Shown: in pieces, positions 25,077 through 33,720 of the stretch
Numbering within the stretch: the stretch's first letter is position 1
Layout: each line of letters starts with the position of its first letter
Source of the DNA: an uncultured Spirochaetia bacterium
GTDB taxonomy: Bacteria; Spirochaetota; Brachyspiria; Brachyspirales; Brachyspiraceae
Direction of reading: 5' to 3'
NCBI GenBank assembly: GCA_947040495.1
Contig: CAMRBQ010000017.1
Location: forward strand, 1-33,720
DNA length: 33,720 nt
The notes under the pieces: model-generated
Told to the model about the DNA's origin: nothing
The model's input: only the letters and a program-made list of their open reading frames with translations
Database searches by the model: none
Made by a program: the position numbers and the translations under genes

Positions 25077-27038
25077 TTATTTATTTTCGCTACTCTCTTT
25101 AGTATCAGTATATTTTTTCATTTCTATATTATCATCTACATTAAAAAATCTTACATTTTTGCAAGAATTTCTTATCTCAAACTCAGCGGCACCTACTAAT
25201 ATCTTTACACCAGAATGTACTTCTTTTGAAACAGCAATATTTGCATTTTCTGGTATATTCGCCATTTCAGAATTAAATTTTTCTAGCTCTCCATCTATAC
25301 TTTGCAAACGTGCTTTTATCTGCTCTAACTTTTCTCTATCTTCATTTAGAAGTTCTACCTTATCTTCCTCTAACTTCTTCGTTTTTTCTTGCGTCTCAAG
25401 TAATTTTACATTCTTTGATAACTCATCAATCTCTTCTACAATAGAATCTTTCTCTTGTAAGAGATCGTCCATTTTTTTTCTATCGCTTGGAAGTACCCCA
25501 ACTTCTACAATAGTCCGCACAGAAGTTAAAGAGCCTAATATTTTTGCATCTATTTCATTTAATGCCCTAAGACATCCACCACTAGCAGTAGCTTTTTTGC
25601 CTGCAAGTATAATTCTATCATCCGCATTTATATTTGAGTTCATTATAAGCTCAGTAACCAAAATATCACCTTTGGCATATACACTAGCATATTGGATAAA
25701 CTTAGATACAATATTACCACCAGCTATTAAAGTACCCTCTTCATGCCCTTGCATACCGAGCTTTATCATAATATTACCATCTGCTTCAAGGTAAGATTTG
25801 CCAACATTGCCATTAACTTCAATATTACCATTTGCTTTTATACGATAATTATCAAGTACACTACCTTTTACAATAACACTACCAATAAAGTTTATATTGC
25901 CCGTATGAGGCCCAACATCGCCCACAACTTCATATATAGGCGAAACAGAAAGTTTATCAGCAATATATTCAACCTGACCATCAATAGTAGACAGTATTTG
26001 AGTTCCATCAGATGACAATTCTGTATTAGTACCTGAATAACTTGAAATATCTATATCTTTAATAGATTTTGGCTCTATACGCTCTCCATATACATCATAA
26101 CCAGGCTTGCCTTCTACACCATCAACTTTTTCAGCCAATACTTGCCCTACCACGACATTTTCAATATTCATTAAATTTTTATAATCTATACTAATATTTT
26201 CTTTAATATCTTTTGGTATTATTTTTTTGTTTATATTTATATTGTAGCTAAGCTTCGCATTTTCTGCATCCACAACATAAGTACCCTCAGCAACAAGACT
26301 TGGAACATTAACAATATAATCTTCTATAACGTTTTCTAAAATGCCATCTTCTATACCATGCACTATTTTTTGTTCAGTTAGAAGCTCTTTTATATCTAGG
26401 ATACTTACTTCACGACAATTATTTTTTAATGGAGCAAGTTTAATAAATGCTTTCATTTTTTCAGGGCTCACCTCTAATGAAAACTGCCCATCTGAATATT
26501 TATTTTCATAATAGTCAGATATTTTTACATACTCATTCTTTTGTTTTTGTAAAGCATTTTTTGCCATATCAATATCATACTTAAGCACTTCTTTTTCGTT
26601 CAAAATGCGCTCAAGATAAGAAAAATCTTTTATGACTTTCCCCTTACCACTAGGAGGAACAACTTTTAACATAATGCCTTGTATTTGTATTCTTACAATT
26701 ATAGTTGTATCTCTATCTTTATTTTCTTTTGATTTACCATAACCTTCAATATCTAATTCATTATTATCATTATCGCCATATGACAATTTGTTTCCAGCCA
26801 AAGGGACATGTATATAACGAACATAATAAGGCTTTTTCGCAACCCCCAATATTCCATTATTACCCTGTTCGATAACTTCATATATAAGTTCATATAAAGG
26901 ACAATCAAGAACAGAAGAAGCTTCTTCCATCCCAGCCTCTATAGAAGAGACATGTAATTCAATAGACTTAGATGCTCTTTTTATTTTTATATTTTGGTAA
27001 AAATCACTCTCTAATATCCGTTTTTTTAGTTCATTCAT
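25077..27038 (-). CDS. FapA/DUF342-family protein with Jag-type N-terminal module
   Basis: The 653-residue protein belongs to the FapA (DUF342) family, large cytoplasmic proteins common in flagellar operons. Residues of about 20-75 form a Jag_N-like module (EASSVLDCPLYELIYEVIEQ, then GNNGILGVAKKPYYVRYI). The middle section has the DUF342 pattern: VVGQVLAEKVDGVEGKPGYD, YGERIEP, then repeated short beta strands (GNIEVNGNVGKSYLEADGNI) typical of a right-handed beta-helix. Residues of about 525-605 are a coiled coil rich in Glu, Lys and Leu. The exact function is not established; the family is linked to flagellar assembly by name and context. AAGG precedes the ATG by 9 nt. It follows the sigma factor gene by 40 bp. 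Confidence 0.8.
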   Translation of the reverse strand: MNELKKRILESDFYQNIKIKRASKSIELHVSSIEAGMEEASSVLDCPLYELIYEVIEQGNNGILGVAKKPYYVRYIHVPLAGNKLSYGDNDNNELDIEGYGKSKENKDRDTTIIVRIQIQGIMLKVVPPSGKGKVIKDFSYLERILNEKEVLKYDIDMAKNALQKQKNEYVKISDYYENKYSDGQFSLEVSPEKMKAFIKLAPLKNNCREVSILDIKELLTEQKIVHGIEDGILENVIEDYIVNVPSLVAEGTYVVDAENAKLSYNININKKIIPKDIKENISIDYKNLMNIENVVVGQVLAEKVDGVEGKPGYDVYGERIEPKSIKDIDISSYSGTNTELSSDGTQILSTIDGQVEYIADKLSVSPIYEVVGDVGPHTGNINFIGSVIVKGSVLDNYRIKANGNIEVNGNVGKSYLEADGNIMIKLGMQGHEEGTLIAGGNIVSKFIQYASVYAKGDILVTELIMNSNINADDRIILAGKKATASGGCLRALNEIDAKILGSLTSVRTIVEVGVLPSDRKKMDDLLQEKDSIVEEIDELSKNVKLLETQEKTKKLEEDKVELLNEDREKLEQIKARLQSIDGELEKFNSEMANIPENANIAVSKEVHSGVKILVGAAEFEIRNSCKNVRFFNVDDNIEMKKYTDTKESSENK

Positions 27039-27078
27039 AGCATTATACCTTAAAACAAAAAGTTAAAAAACAATATTC

Positions 27079-27894
27079 TCAAAGCAAATTTTTCTTGATT
27101 TCACTTAATCTATACCTTAATGCTTGAGTAGCTTTTGTATGTAATTGAGAAATACGGCTTTCAGACACATCTAATACGGCACCTATTTCTTTTAATGTTA
27201 AATCTTCATAATAATATAAAATTAATACCTGCTTCTCCTTGTCAGGCAGTTCATGCAAGGCACTCGCTATAATTTTTCTTATTTCTTCACGTTCTACTAT
27301 ATAATCAGGGGATACTTTTTCTGTAGATTTAACCATATCTTCAATAGATATCTCATCACTATCGTCAACATAACATACATAATTTAATGATATAGGTGAA
27401 GACTCGTAGACATATCTCACAACTTTTTTATAATCAGCTACTGTCATACCAGTGGCATCTACAATTTCTTGAGATGTAATATCACGACTTAGTCTAGTTT
27501 CTAATCTATGTCTAGTTTCTTCTATCAATTTTGCTTTTTGTCTTATAGTCCTAGACAGCGGATCTAAAGAACGAAGCTCATCATATATAGCCCCCCTAAT
27601 ACGTGTTACCGCATAGGTGTTAAATTTCACTCCCTTACTTGGGTCATATTTCTCAACAGCATCAATTAAGCCAAATTTACCATAAGCCACAAGATCGTCA
27701 AATTCTATAGTTTTATTGGTATGTACATTTATTGGTATTTTACCAGCAGCATACCTTACCAAAGGCAAATATTTTATAATAAGTGCTTCTCTTATATCAG
27801 CACCACCCGCTTCTCTATATTTAACCCAATATTCTTGTTCATTTTGATCTGTAATGATTACAGCATTTTTTCTTACTTTTTTTGTATTCTTCAT
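27079..27894 (-). CDS. whiG: FliA/WhiG-family RNA polymerase sigma factor
   Basis: The 271-residue sigma-28 family factor has region 2 with FDDLVAYGKFGLIDAVEKYD, then FNTYAVTRIRGAIYDELRSL, DPLSRTIRQKAK at region 3, and region 4 with LPDKEKQVLILYYYEDLTLK, then EIGAVLDVSESRISQLHTKA. All regions expected for the family are present. In other bacteria such factors transcribe late flagellar genes including flagellins, and in spirochaetes the gene sits in this same operon. It lies 5 bp after the 262-residue gene. No close Shine-Dalgarno precedes the ATG, so translation may be coupled to the gene before it. Confidence 0.92.
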   Translation of the reverse strand: MKNTKKVRKNAVIITDQNEQEYWVKYREAGGADIREALIIKYLPLVRYAAGKIPINVHTNKTIEFDDLVAYGKFGLIDAVEKYDPSKGVKFNTYAVTRIRGAIYDELRSLDPLSRTIRQKAKLIEETRHRLETRLSRDITSQEIVDATGMTVADYKKVVRYVYESSPISLNYVCYVDDSDEISIEDMVKSTEKVSPDYIVEREEIRKIIASALHELPDKEKQVLILYYYEDLTLKEIGAVLDVSESRISQLHTKATQALRYRLSEIKKNLL

Positions 27895-27899
27895 AACAA

Positions 27900-28688
27900 T
27901 TAAGTATTACCTTTCCCTTCATCTTTAGCACGCACTGTTCTTATAAGTTGTGCTGATAATTCGGGATTATTACTGAAATCTTCAAAATTACTACCTTTAT
28001 TAGAATTAGTACTTTTTAGATTACTTTCATCTACTAACTTATTAACATCCAGTATTTCCTCTCTATCATTTTTACTGGAATCACCCGTGTTGCTTGAAAA
28101 AATAATAGAATCAATACTTTCTACATCATAATCATGCGGCTCTTCGGCCTTAACAGCCGTTTCATGATACAATAGTTCATTAGAATTATCAACCTCTTTC
28201 TCTTCATTTAATGTACTTTTTTGATATGGTTCTTCCATACTAGAATTATTATCTGCTAGTAAATCAGCTATAATATCTTCTTTTGGGCTCTCATAAAAGC
28301 TTTCATCATTACTGATATCTAAATTTTGAGACTGCGTATTAAGGATATCATTCATATCTAAATTATCATCAGATATAGCTATTTCCGAATTAGAACTAGC
28401 GATACTATTATCTAATGCACTAGGAACATCCAGATTATTATTTTTTTTAATATTAGGGATAAATGGCCCTACTATATTATATATAACTATCCACATAATA
28501 ATAACTATTATAGTAGAGATAACTGTACCCGAAAATGCCCTTATTATAGATTCTAATATTGTATTATTTTGCACAACGGAAAGCAAAAATATTAATACTG
28601 CTATAAAAGCTATGGCAAAATATACATGCTTTATCTTAAATAAAGTAGCTATTTTTTTCAAAGACGCACCTAATATATTATTAAACAT
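27900..28688 (-). CDS. Membrane protein with acidic cytoplasmic tail, between flhG and the sigma gene
   Basis: The 262-residue protein has two membrane helices close to the start (about 21-41, VYFAIAFIAVLIFLLSVV; and about 52-75, GTVISTIIVIIMWIVIYNIV). After residue 80 the sequence is low complexity and acidic, rich in Ser, Asn, Asp and Glu (for example NSSMEEPYQK, SNELLYHETA), and ends SAQLIRTVRAKDEGKGNT. That last segment looks more ordered and may be a binding motif. I do not recognise a family. The 15-bp gap after flhG and the 5-bp gap before the sigma gene put it firmly in the flagellar operon. A GAG precedes the ATG at fair spacing. Confidence 0.65.
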   Translation of the reverse strand: MFNNILGASLKKIATLFKIKHVYFAIAFIAVLIFLLSVVQNNTILESIIRAFSGTVISTIIVIIMWIVIYNIVGPFIPNIKKNNNLDVPSALDNSIASSNSEIAISDDNLDMNDILNTQSQNLDISNDESFYESPKEDIIADLLADNNSSMEEPYQKSTLNEEKEVDNSNELLYHETAVKAEEPHDYDVESIDSIIFSSNTGDSSKNDREEILDVNKLVDESNLKSTNSNKGSNFEDFSNNPELSAQLIRTVRAKDEGKGNT

Positions 28689-28703
28689 ATTTAAACTCTT
28701 AAT

Positions 28704-29573
28704 TTATTGTTTACTGTACATATTCATAAATGTATCTACCAAACCACTTATTCCTTTTCTTTTTTGAAAATTCCTGTCATTAACATTTAAAATACGATTT
28801 GCTATATGGTCTAAGCATAAACTAGCCTTAGATCTATTATCATAAGCATAAAAAGGCACTTGATGTATAACAGAATATGGAACAATGCTATCTTCAAAAA
28901 TAAATCCTAGATATTCAACATCTATATCTAAAAATTGTTTCGCTATTGAAATTATCCTACTACTTACCTTTTTTGCCTCGACTGTACTTTTAACCCTATT
29001 AATTAGAAGTTTCACATCTATTTTATTTGGCTCCATAGATATAGCTTTTATAATACCATAAGCATCTGTTATAGATGTAGGCTCTGGTGTTGTAACGACA
29101 ATAGTCTCATCCGCACAAGCAGCAAATGAAATAACATTCCTAGCAATACCTGCCCCTGTATCTATTATAATAATATTTTCATCATTTAATTTTTCTATAC
29201 CATTAATAAAGTTTTTTCTATCACTATCTGCAATATTTGCAATCTGTGAAAACCCAGATGCACCAGAGATAATACGAATATTATATGGTGTATCCATTAC
29301 CACCTCATCCATAGTTTTCAAATCCTTTATAACATGAAAAATATTATAATCTGACACCTGTCCAACAAGTACATTAATATTAGCCAGCCCCAAGTCAGCA
29401 TCAATAACAAGAACTTTTTCTTTTAAATTAGATAATGCTATCCCAAGACTGACTGCAATATTACTTTTGCCAACACCACCCTTGCCGCTAGCAATTGTTA
29501 TTATTTTTTGATTTACAGTATTAGACTGTACCCCCATAAATTCCTTCCTTAAACCTTCGGCTTGATCCAACAT
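28704..29573 (-). CDS. flhG: FlhG/YlxH (MinD-like) ATPase, flagellar number control
   Basis: The 289-residue MinD/ParA-type ATPase has the deviant Walker A SGKGGVGKSN (after ITIA), then VIDADLGLANINVL, IIDTGAGIARNVI and the PEPTSITDAYG segment characteristic of FlhG. FlhG works with the GTPase FlhF to set number and place of flagella and assists C-ring assembly. The start chosen is the ATG at 29573, forming a TGATG overlap with the flhF stop. GGCGGAG lies 7 nt before it; the GTG one codon upstream is less likely. The gene follows flhF directly, as in most flagellated bacteria. Confidence 0.92.
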   Translation of the reverse strand: MLDQAEGLRKEFMGVQSNTVNQKIITIASGKGGVGKSNIAVSLGIALSNLKEKVLVIDADLGLANINVLVGQVSDYNIFHVIKDLKTMDEVVMDTPYNIRIISGASGFSQIANIADSDRKNFINGIEKLNDENIIIIDTGAGIARNVISFAACADETIVVTTPEPTSITDAYGIIKAISMEPNKIDVKLLINRVKSTVEAKKVSSRIISIAKQFLDIDVEYLGFIFEDSIVPYSVIHQVPFYAYDNRSKASLCLDHIANRILNVNDRNFQKRKGISGLVDTFMNMYSKQ

Positions 29574-31210
29574 CACATAACTCCGCCATAAAGTCCTTTA
29601 ATTATTCTATTTCTACCCTTAACAGCGTCGGATATATCACTCGGCACTGCTTGACCATAAGTGATATTACTAATTGCAACCTTGTTTTTTATTATAGCAC
29701 TCAAAACAGGGGCCAAATAAACAGTTTCATCTAATTTTGTTATAATAACACTTTTATAATTTGTCACTTTAAATGTATCTAATATATTCAAAGCATCATT
29801 ATATTTGGATGTTGCACTAATAAGAAGATTAATATCAATATCAAATCTACCTATAGATGAAAAATATTTTGACATATCAACAATATCTCTTGTTGCCTTA
29901 GGCGATCTCCCGATAGTGTCTATAAACAAAACACCATTTTGTCCCATCTTACGTACCTCCGTTCGTAAATCTTCAGGTGTTTTTATTGTCATAAATGGCA
30001 CTTTTATAATTGAGGCATATTTTTGAAGCTGTTCCTCTGCTGCTATTCTATAATTATCTATTGTAATAAAAGAGATATCACGTTTTGAACGTATATGTGT
30101 CGCTGCTAATTTTGGAATAGTTGTAGTTTTTCCAACACCTGTAGGACCAACAAGAATAATTATTTTTTTCCTACTAGACACCTGTATTCCACTTTTTAAT
30201 ATTAAATTTTCATTAAAAAATCTTTCTATCTCCTCACGTACTACTTTATCCGACTGTATGAATCTGGCATTACTTGAAGTAAGAAGATACTCTCTAATAT
30301 CCTCTAAGATTTCATCTGGAAATTCTTTCTTTCTTAGATTATCCAATGCTTTTTCTATTACAGCATTTTCATTATTTGACTTTGCTGACATGCCTATCTC
30401 TAAGCATGTATCACTTTTTTGTATATCATTATTAAATCTATTTAAAGCAATTTGTGCCATATTAGAATTTTCTAAATCATCGATATCCCTTTCTTCCTCT
30501 GTTTTCCTTCGTTGACTTACAGCCTTATTATATGAATTAAAATTATTTTGATTATTAGAATTATGCCCGTCTGTAATTTTTTTAGTATTATCATTCTGTA
30601 TAAATTCTGACAATACCAAACGCATTTTATCTTCAAGGCTCTCCATTTTTTTATCGATATAGCCATAAATATTTATATTATTTTTCACATAATTATCATT
30701 TTCACTACTTATTTTATTATCAGCTAATATATCAGAAATTTGCATACAATCTGTGTTGTCATCATCTCTATCAGAAATTATCCTATTTCTAGGAGAATTA
30801 TAAACTTTACCATAATTAGAATCATCATCAGTAACTATAGAAGCACTAACATTAATATCTTCTATATTGTTTAATCTACTAGCATAATGATTATCATTTC
30901 TAACATTAGCACTTTCTATGATGTTTTTTCTAATATCAAGGAGACGTTCTCCAATTTCTGTACCATCAATAGGCTCATGCTTTTTTATTTCTTTTTTATC
31001 ACTTTGAAATTTTTCATCAAAATTTGAAAGTTCACGCCTAGAATGTAGCATTATTCTTATTTCATACTCATTTTTTTGACCAAGCCCTAATATTCCACCT
31101 GTCTTTATAGATTTACCACTAAGTATAGTAAAATTATTACCATAATCAATTCGAGCAAATGCCATAGCCTCTTTTTCAGTCTTGCCTCTAACTAATTTTA
31201 TATCAACCAT
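29573..31210 (-). CDS. flhF: FlhF, SRP-type GTPase for flagellar placement
   Basis: The 545-residue protein has the three parts of FlhF. The N-terminal B domain begins MVDIKLVRGKTEKEAMAFAR, with YGNNFTILSGKSIKTGGILG. A long, poorly conserved and Asn/Asp-rich linker runs from about 60 to 260. The C-terminal NG domain has VGPTGVGKTTTIPKLAATHI (G1), DTIGRSPKA (G3) and ITKLDET (G4). FlhF recruits early flagellar parts to the pole with FlhG. The linker is longer than in many homologues. TTTTGGAG lies about 9 nt before the ATG. The stop overlaps the flhG start. A 57-residue relative of its own N-terminal module is encoded 78 bp upstream. Confidence 0.93.
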   Translation of the reverse strand: MVDIKLVRGKTEKEAMAFARIDYGNNFTILSGKSIKTGGILGLGQKNEYEIRIMLHSRRELSNFDEKFQSDKKEIKKHEPIDGTEIGERLLDIRKNIIESANVRNDNHYASRLNNIEDINVSASIVTDDDSNYGKVYNSPRNRIISDRDDDNTDCMQISDILADNKISSENDNYVKNNINIYGYIDKKMESLEDKMRLVLSEFIQNDNTKKITDGHNSNNQNNFNSYNKAVSQRRKTEEERDIDDLENSNMAQIALNRFNNDIQKSDTCLEIGMSAKSNNENAVIEKALDNLRKKEFPDEILEDIREYLLTSSNARFIQSDKVVREEIERFFNENLILKSGIQVSSRKKIIILVGPTGVGKTTTIPKLAATHIRSKRDISFITIDNYRIAAEEQLQKYASIIKVPFMTIKTPEDLRTEVRKMGQNGVLFIDTIGRSPKATRDIVDMSKYFSSIGRFDIDINLLISATSKYNDALNILDTFKVTNYKSVIITKLDETVYLAPVLSAIIKNKVAISNITYGQAVPSDISDAVKGRNRIIKGLYGGVM

Positions 31211-31288
31211 TTTATAACAACTCCAAAATAAATATAATTTTAAAAAACCCTATCAAAAAATTGTTTTTAATAAAAATATATATAGACG

Positions 31289-31462
31289 CTAGCCCTGCTC
31301 CAAAATACAAATGGAAACTTCAAAATTTTTTTTTGAAACACCAAATATATTTTTTTTAATTATTTCTTTTATATTGAGAATATAATACCTCTCCCCATAT
31401 TTACCCCCAACGACCTTTAATACATCATCTCTGTTTTTAACCAAAAGAACTACATTTTTCAT
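31289..31462 (-). CDS. Stand-alone FlhF N-terminal-type module (57 residues)
   Basis: A strong GGGAGG 5 nt before the ATG at 31462 sets a 57-residue protein; a longer frame from a GTG at 31540 would place this site inside the coding region. The protein runs MKNVVLLVKNRDDVLKVVGG, then KYGERYYILNIKEIIKKNIF, GVSKKNFEVSICILEQG. It aligns along its length with the FlhF N-terminal module next door (shared YG, ILxxKxI, FG or LG, KN and an alternating EVxI end). No membrane or signal segment is present. The position between flhA and flhF suggests a role with FlhF or the export apparatus, which is inference. Confidence 0.7.
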   Translation of the reverse strand: MKNVVLLVKNRDDVLKVVGGKYGERYYILNIKEIIKKNIFGVSKKNFEVSICILEQG

Positions 31463-31467
31463 GATAT

Positions 31468-31473
31468 CCTCCC
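31468..31473 (-). promoter_or_regulatory. Ribosome binding site of the 57-residue gene
   Basis: GGGAGG on the minus strand lies 5 nt before the ATG at 31462. It is the main evidence that the short gene is translated and that it starts at 31462. Confidence 0.75.
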
Positions 31474-31560
31474 ATAAATAGTTCACTTTACATATTATTA
31501 AATTTATCGACAGCAGCAAATAAATTCCCAGTATCTTCACTACTATCTTTAAATTATAAA

Positions 31561-33672
31561 CTAAGGTTGAATTACGACTATGGACTCAACTTTATAGCCA
31601 CTTGCCACCTCTGTTGTAGCAATAACATTATATTTACCAACATTTTTCATTACGAGCTGTTGCAAAACTTTCCTTATCAAAGGACTGACAAAAAATACTG
31701 GTTCATAACCTTTTTCATTAACAACACTTACAGAATCACGCAATTTTTTCACAAGTTTCTGTAATGCCTCATAACCCAAAGCTAATGTTACACCTGTTTG
31801 CATATCAGAACCATCAGACAAAGCATTAGCCATCTCTTCTTGCAAACCTTGAGAAAGCATTATTACATGTATAACCCTGTCACTACCAGATACCTGTTGA
31901 GATATCTGCGGTGCTAACCTTGTACGAACAAGCTCACTTGCTTGGTCACTACGCATAACTTTTATTGTATCTGCTATTGCCTCCAATATAGTAACAGTAT
32001 TTCTTACTGATACGCCCTCTTGTAAAAGATTTTGCATAACCTTTTGTACATATCCCAATGGACTTTCACCACCATGATCATTTGAAGACATAAGCACTTC
32101 ATTAACCAAAGCAGGATGAGTTTCTTTCAGCATATTAAGAATTTTTTGAACCTCTTCACGTCCAAGTAAAAGATTAGCATATTTACGAATTGTTTCGGTA
32201 AGATGTGTGGCAACTACAGCAGTCGGAGCAAATATCATAAATCCTGCCCTTTCAGCAATATCTCTATTTTCAACATTTATCCAATAAGCAGGCAAGCCAA
32301 AAGCAGGCTCTCTAGTTTGTTCAACATTTTCAATTGGAAGCGGTTCATTTTTTTGATTAAGTGCAAGTAGCATATTACCACGAACAAAACTTTTTGTCAT
32401 CTCAGTTCCATTTACACTTATAGTATACTCTTCTGGTTCGATTGTTGTATTATCTGTGATACGTACAGGCGGCACAATAATACCCATATCAAGTGCTAAT
32501 TCACGCCTTATATGTGTAACTCTATTTAAAAGGTCGCCACCCTCTGTCTCATCAACTAACGGTATAAGCATAGTACCTATTGAAAGTTCTATAGGCTCTA
32601 TCTTTAATAAATTAATTACATCAAGTGGAGTTTTGCCAGACTGCGACTGTATATCTGCCTCTTGCTCGCTTACACCACCAAGTTCCTTCTGCTGTTTTTG
32701 TAAAACATAACCCGCAAGACCCAATAGAGCAGAAATAATAAATAACATTACCTTTGGAAAGCCCGGTAAAAACATTAATAAAAATGAAAAACCTGCTCCA
32801 ATATATAAATTTTTAGGACTAGAAAATATCTGTGTTGTAACCTGACTAGAAAGGTCATCCTCACTACTACTTCTAGTTACAAGCAAGCCTGTAGCAAAAC
32901 TCATGAAAAATGAAGGTATCTGTGTTACAAGACCATCACCTATAGTGAATCGAAGATATGCCTGAGAGGCTTCCTGTAAACTTTCCCCACGCATAGCCAT
33001 ACCGATAACAAGTCCACCTAATATATTAAGTACAGTTATAATAAGACTAGCTATAACATCACCTTGTACAAACTTTGAAGCACCGTCCATAGTACCATAA
33101 AAATCACTCTCTTCTCTTATGGCTTTTCTTTTATCTTCAGCCTCTTTGTCTGTAATAGCACCTGCTTGCAATTCACTTTCAACGGCCATCATCTTTGAAG
33201 GCATACTATCCAAAGCAAAACGAGCAGCAACTTCAGCGACACGTGTTGCACCTTTTGTAATAACCACAAATTGGACTATGATTAAAATTATAAATATAAT
33301 AATACCTACAACGATATTACCTGATACTACAAACTCCGCAAATGATACGATAATTTTACTTTTAAAACCCGTACCTTGTGTTAGAATAAGTCTAGTAGAA
33401 GAAACATTTAATGCGAGTCTAAATGCTGTCATGAAAAGTAAAAGCGAAGGAAATACACTAAACTCTCTAGAGCTTTTTATATTTAATACCATAAGGAGTA
33501 TTAAAAGCGATAATACTATATCTATTATTAGAAGCAAATCTAATAACATTGTAGGCATCGGTATAATAAGCATCATTATAACTAAAACAGCTGCTACAGC
33601 AAACATTACATCAGAATGCCTTGTAAGATTTTTAGGGATTTTTACAAAATCAAGGAAAGATTTTTTAGCCAT
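31561..33672 (-). CDS. flhA: Flagellar type III export gate protein FlhA
   Basis: The 703-residue protein has about eight N-terminal membrane helices (about 22-330). It contains the FHIPEP-region cytoplasmic loop RVAEVAARFALDSMPSKMMA, followed by VESELQAGAITDKEAEDKRK and EESDFYGTMDGASKFVQGD. The C-terminal cytoplasmic domain (about 345-703) binds export chaperones, with PVRITDN, YEPVFFVSPLIRKVLQQLV and YKVESIVVIQP at the end. FlhA forms the nonameric ring of the export gate. GGGAGGAG lies about 7 nt before the ATG, inside the end of the preceding gene, and the two genes overlap by one base (TAATG). Length and motifs are typical. Confidence 0.96.
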   Translation of the reverse strand: MAKKSFLDFVKIPKNLTRHSDVMFAVAAVLVIMMLIIPMPTMLLDLLLIIDIVLSLLILLMVLNIKSSREFSVFPSLLLFMTAFRLALNVSSTRLILTQGTGFKSKIIVSFAEFVVSGNIVVGIIIFIILIIVQFVVITKGATRVAEVAARFALDSMPSKMMAVESELQAGAITDKEAEDKRKAIREESDFYGTMDGASKFVQGDVIASLIITVLNILGGLVIGMAMRGESLQEASQAYLRFTIGDGLVTQIPSFFMSFATGLLVTRSSSEDDLSSQVTTQIFSSPKNLYIGAGFSFLLMFLPGFPKVMLFIISALLGLAGYVLQKQQKELGGVSEQEADIQSQSGKTPLDVINLLKIEPIELSIGTMLIPLVDETEGGDLLNRVTHIRRELALDMGIIVPPVRITDNTTIEPEEYTISVNGTEMTKSFVRGNMLLALNQKNEPLPIENVEQTREPAFGLPAYWINVENRDIAERAGFMIFAPTAVVATHLTETIRKYANLLLGREEVQKILNMLKETHPALVNEVLMSSNDHGGESPLGYVQKVMQNLLQEGVSVRNTVTILEAIADTIKVMRSDQASELVRTRLAPQISQQVSGSDRVIHVIMLSQGLQEEMANALSDGSDMQTGVTLALGYEALQKLVKKLRDSVSVVNEKGYEPVFFVSPLIRKVLQQLVMKNVGKYNVIATTEVASGYKVESIVVIQP

Positions 33673-33720
33673 TAGGCGCTCCTCCCATTACGAAATTTCA
33701 TCCTACGCATACGATATACC
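33672..33720 (-). CDS. C-terminal end of the gene before flhA, probably flhB (cut by window edge)
   Basis: An open frame enters from the right edge and encodes at least VYRMRRMKFRNGRSA before a TAA that overlaps the flhA ATG by one base. The very basic C-terminus and the position directly before flhA fit FlhB, the export-switch protein. The visible part is too short to prove the identity. Confidence 0.5.
   Translation of the reverse strand, partial: VYRMRRMKFRNGRSA

Noticed and set aside
25159-25794. A 211-codon frame opposite the FapA-like gene
   Set aside because: It is serine- and phenylalanine-rich, as expected from the reverse of a coiled-coil gene, and lacks a start site signal. The opposite strand has strong family matches.
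31463-31540. Longer 83-residue form of the small gene before flhF, with a hydrophobic N-terminus
   Set aside because: It would start at a GTG without a ribosome binding site, while GGGAGG sits directly before the ATG at 31462.

Overview
The window is strongly AT-rich bacterial DNA. Its core is a spirochaete-style flagellar export operon: flhB end, flhA, flhF, flhG, whiG-type sigma factor and a FapA-like gene. It also carries secreted ankyrin, von Willebrand A, DUF4139 and SpoIID proteins, a pyruvate phosphate dikinase and a dCache chemoreceptor. This combination fits an anaerobic, motile host-associated spirochaete, most likely Brachyspira. The genus is inferred from gene content and composition, not from a database match.

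Layout, right to left, because most genes are on the minus strand. (1) 33720-24141: flagellar operon, with tight overlaps (TAATG at flhB/flhA, TGATG at flhF/flhG, ATGA near the end). It includes a 57-residue protein made only of an FlhF-type N-terminal module, and three uncharacterised small proteins. (2) 21697-24153: mnmE and fmt on the plus strand. The end of fmt overlaps the end of the flagellar operon by 13 bp, tail to tail. (3) 21563-20760: a helical protein of unknown function, divergent from mnmE. (4) 20702-10578: the most unusual region. Two copies of a 2858-bp unit, in direct orientation and differing at one base as far as I compared them, flank a five-gene MCE/Mla-type lipid-transport operon (permease, ATPase, three MCE proteins). 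Each unit encodes a roughly 937-residue protein joining a YidC/Oxa1-like membrane domain to an alkaline-phosphatase/sulfatase-superfamily domain. The operon's ATPase lacks several canonical ABC motifs. (5) 10492-5914: SpoIID-like lytic transglycosylase, DUF4140/DUF4139 protein and a secreted ankyrin protein, all envelope-related. (6) 5795-2835: pyruvate phosphate dikinase with a lysine-rich C-terminal tail, its own promoter and a terminator. (7) 2683-1: a secreted VWA protein followed by a chemoreceptor that runs off the window.

The leading candidate for an undescribed system is region 4. An MCE lipid transporter with an apparently catalytically altered ATPase lies between near-identical genes for a YidC-sulfatase fusion that looks suited to modifying envelope lipids or glycans. 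A 28-bp repeat flanks the upstream copy and appears to split a promoter, which suggests that copy arrived recently. Recombination between the direct repeats would delete the transporter.

There is no gene-free stretch longer than 300 bp. I saw no tRNA or rRNA gene, CRISPR array or transposase. Near-identical copies could in principle reflect an assembly problem, but the different flanking sequences argue against a simple one.
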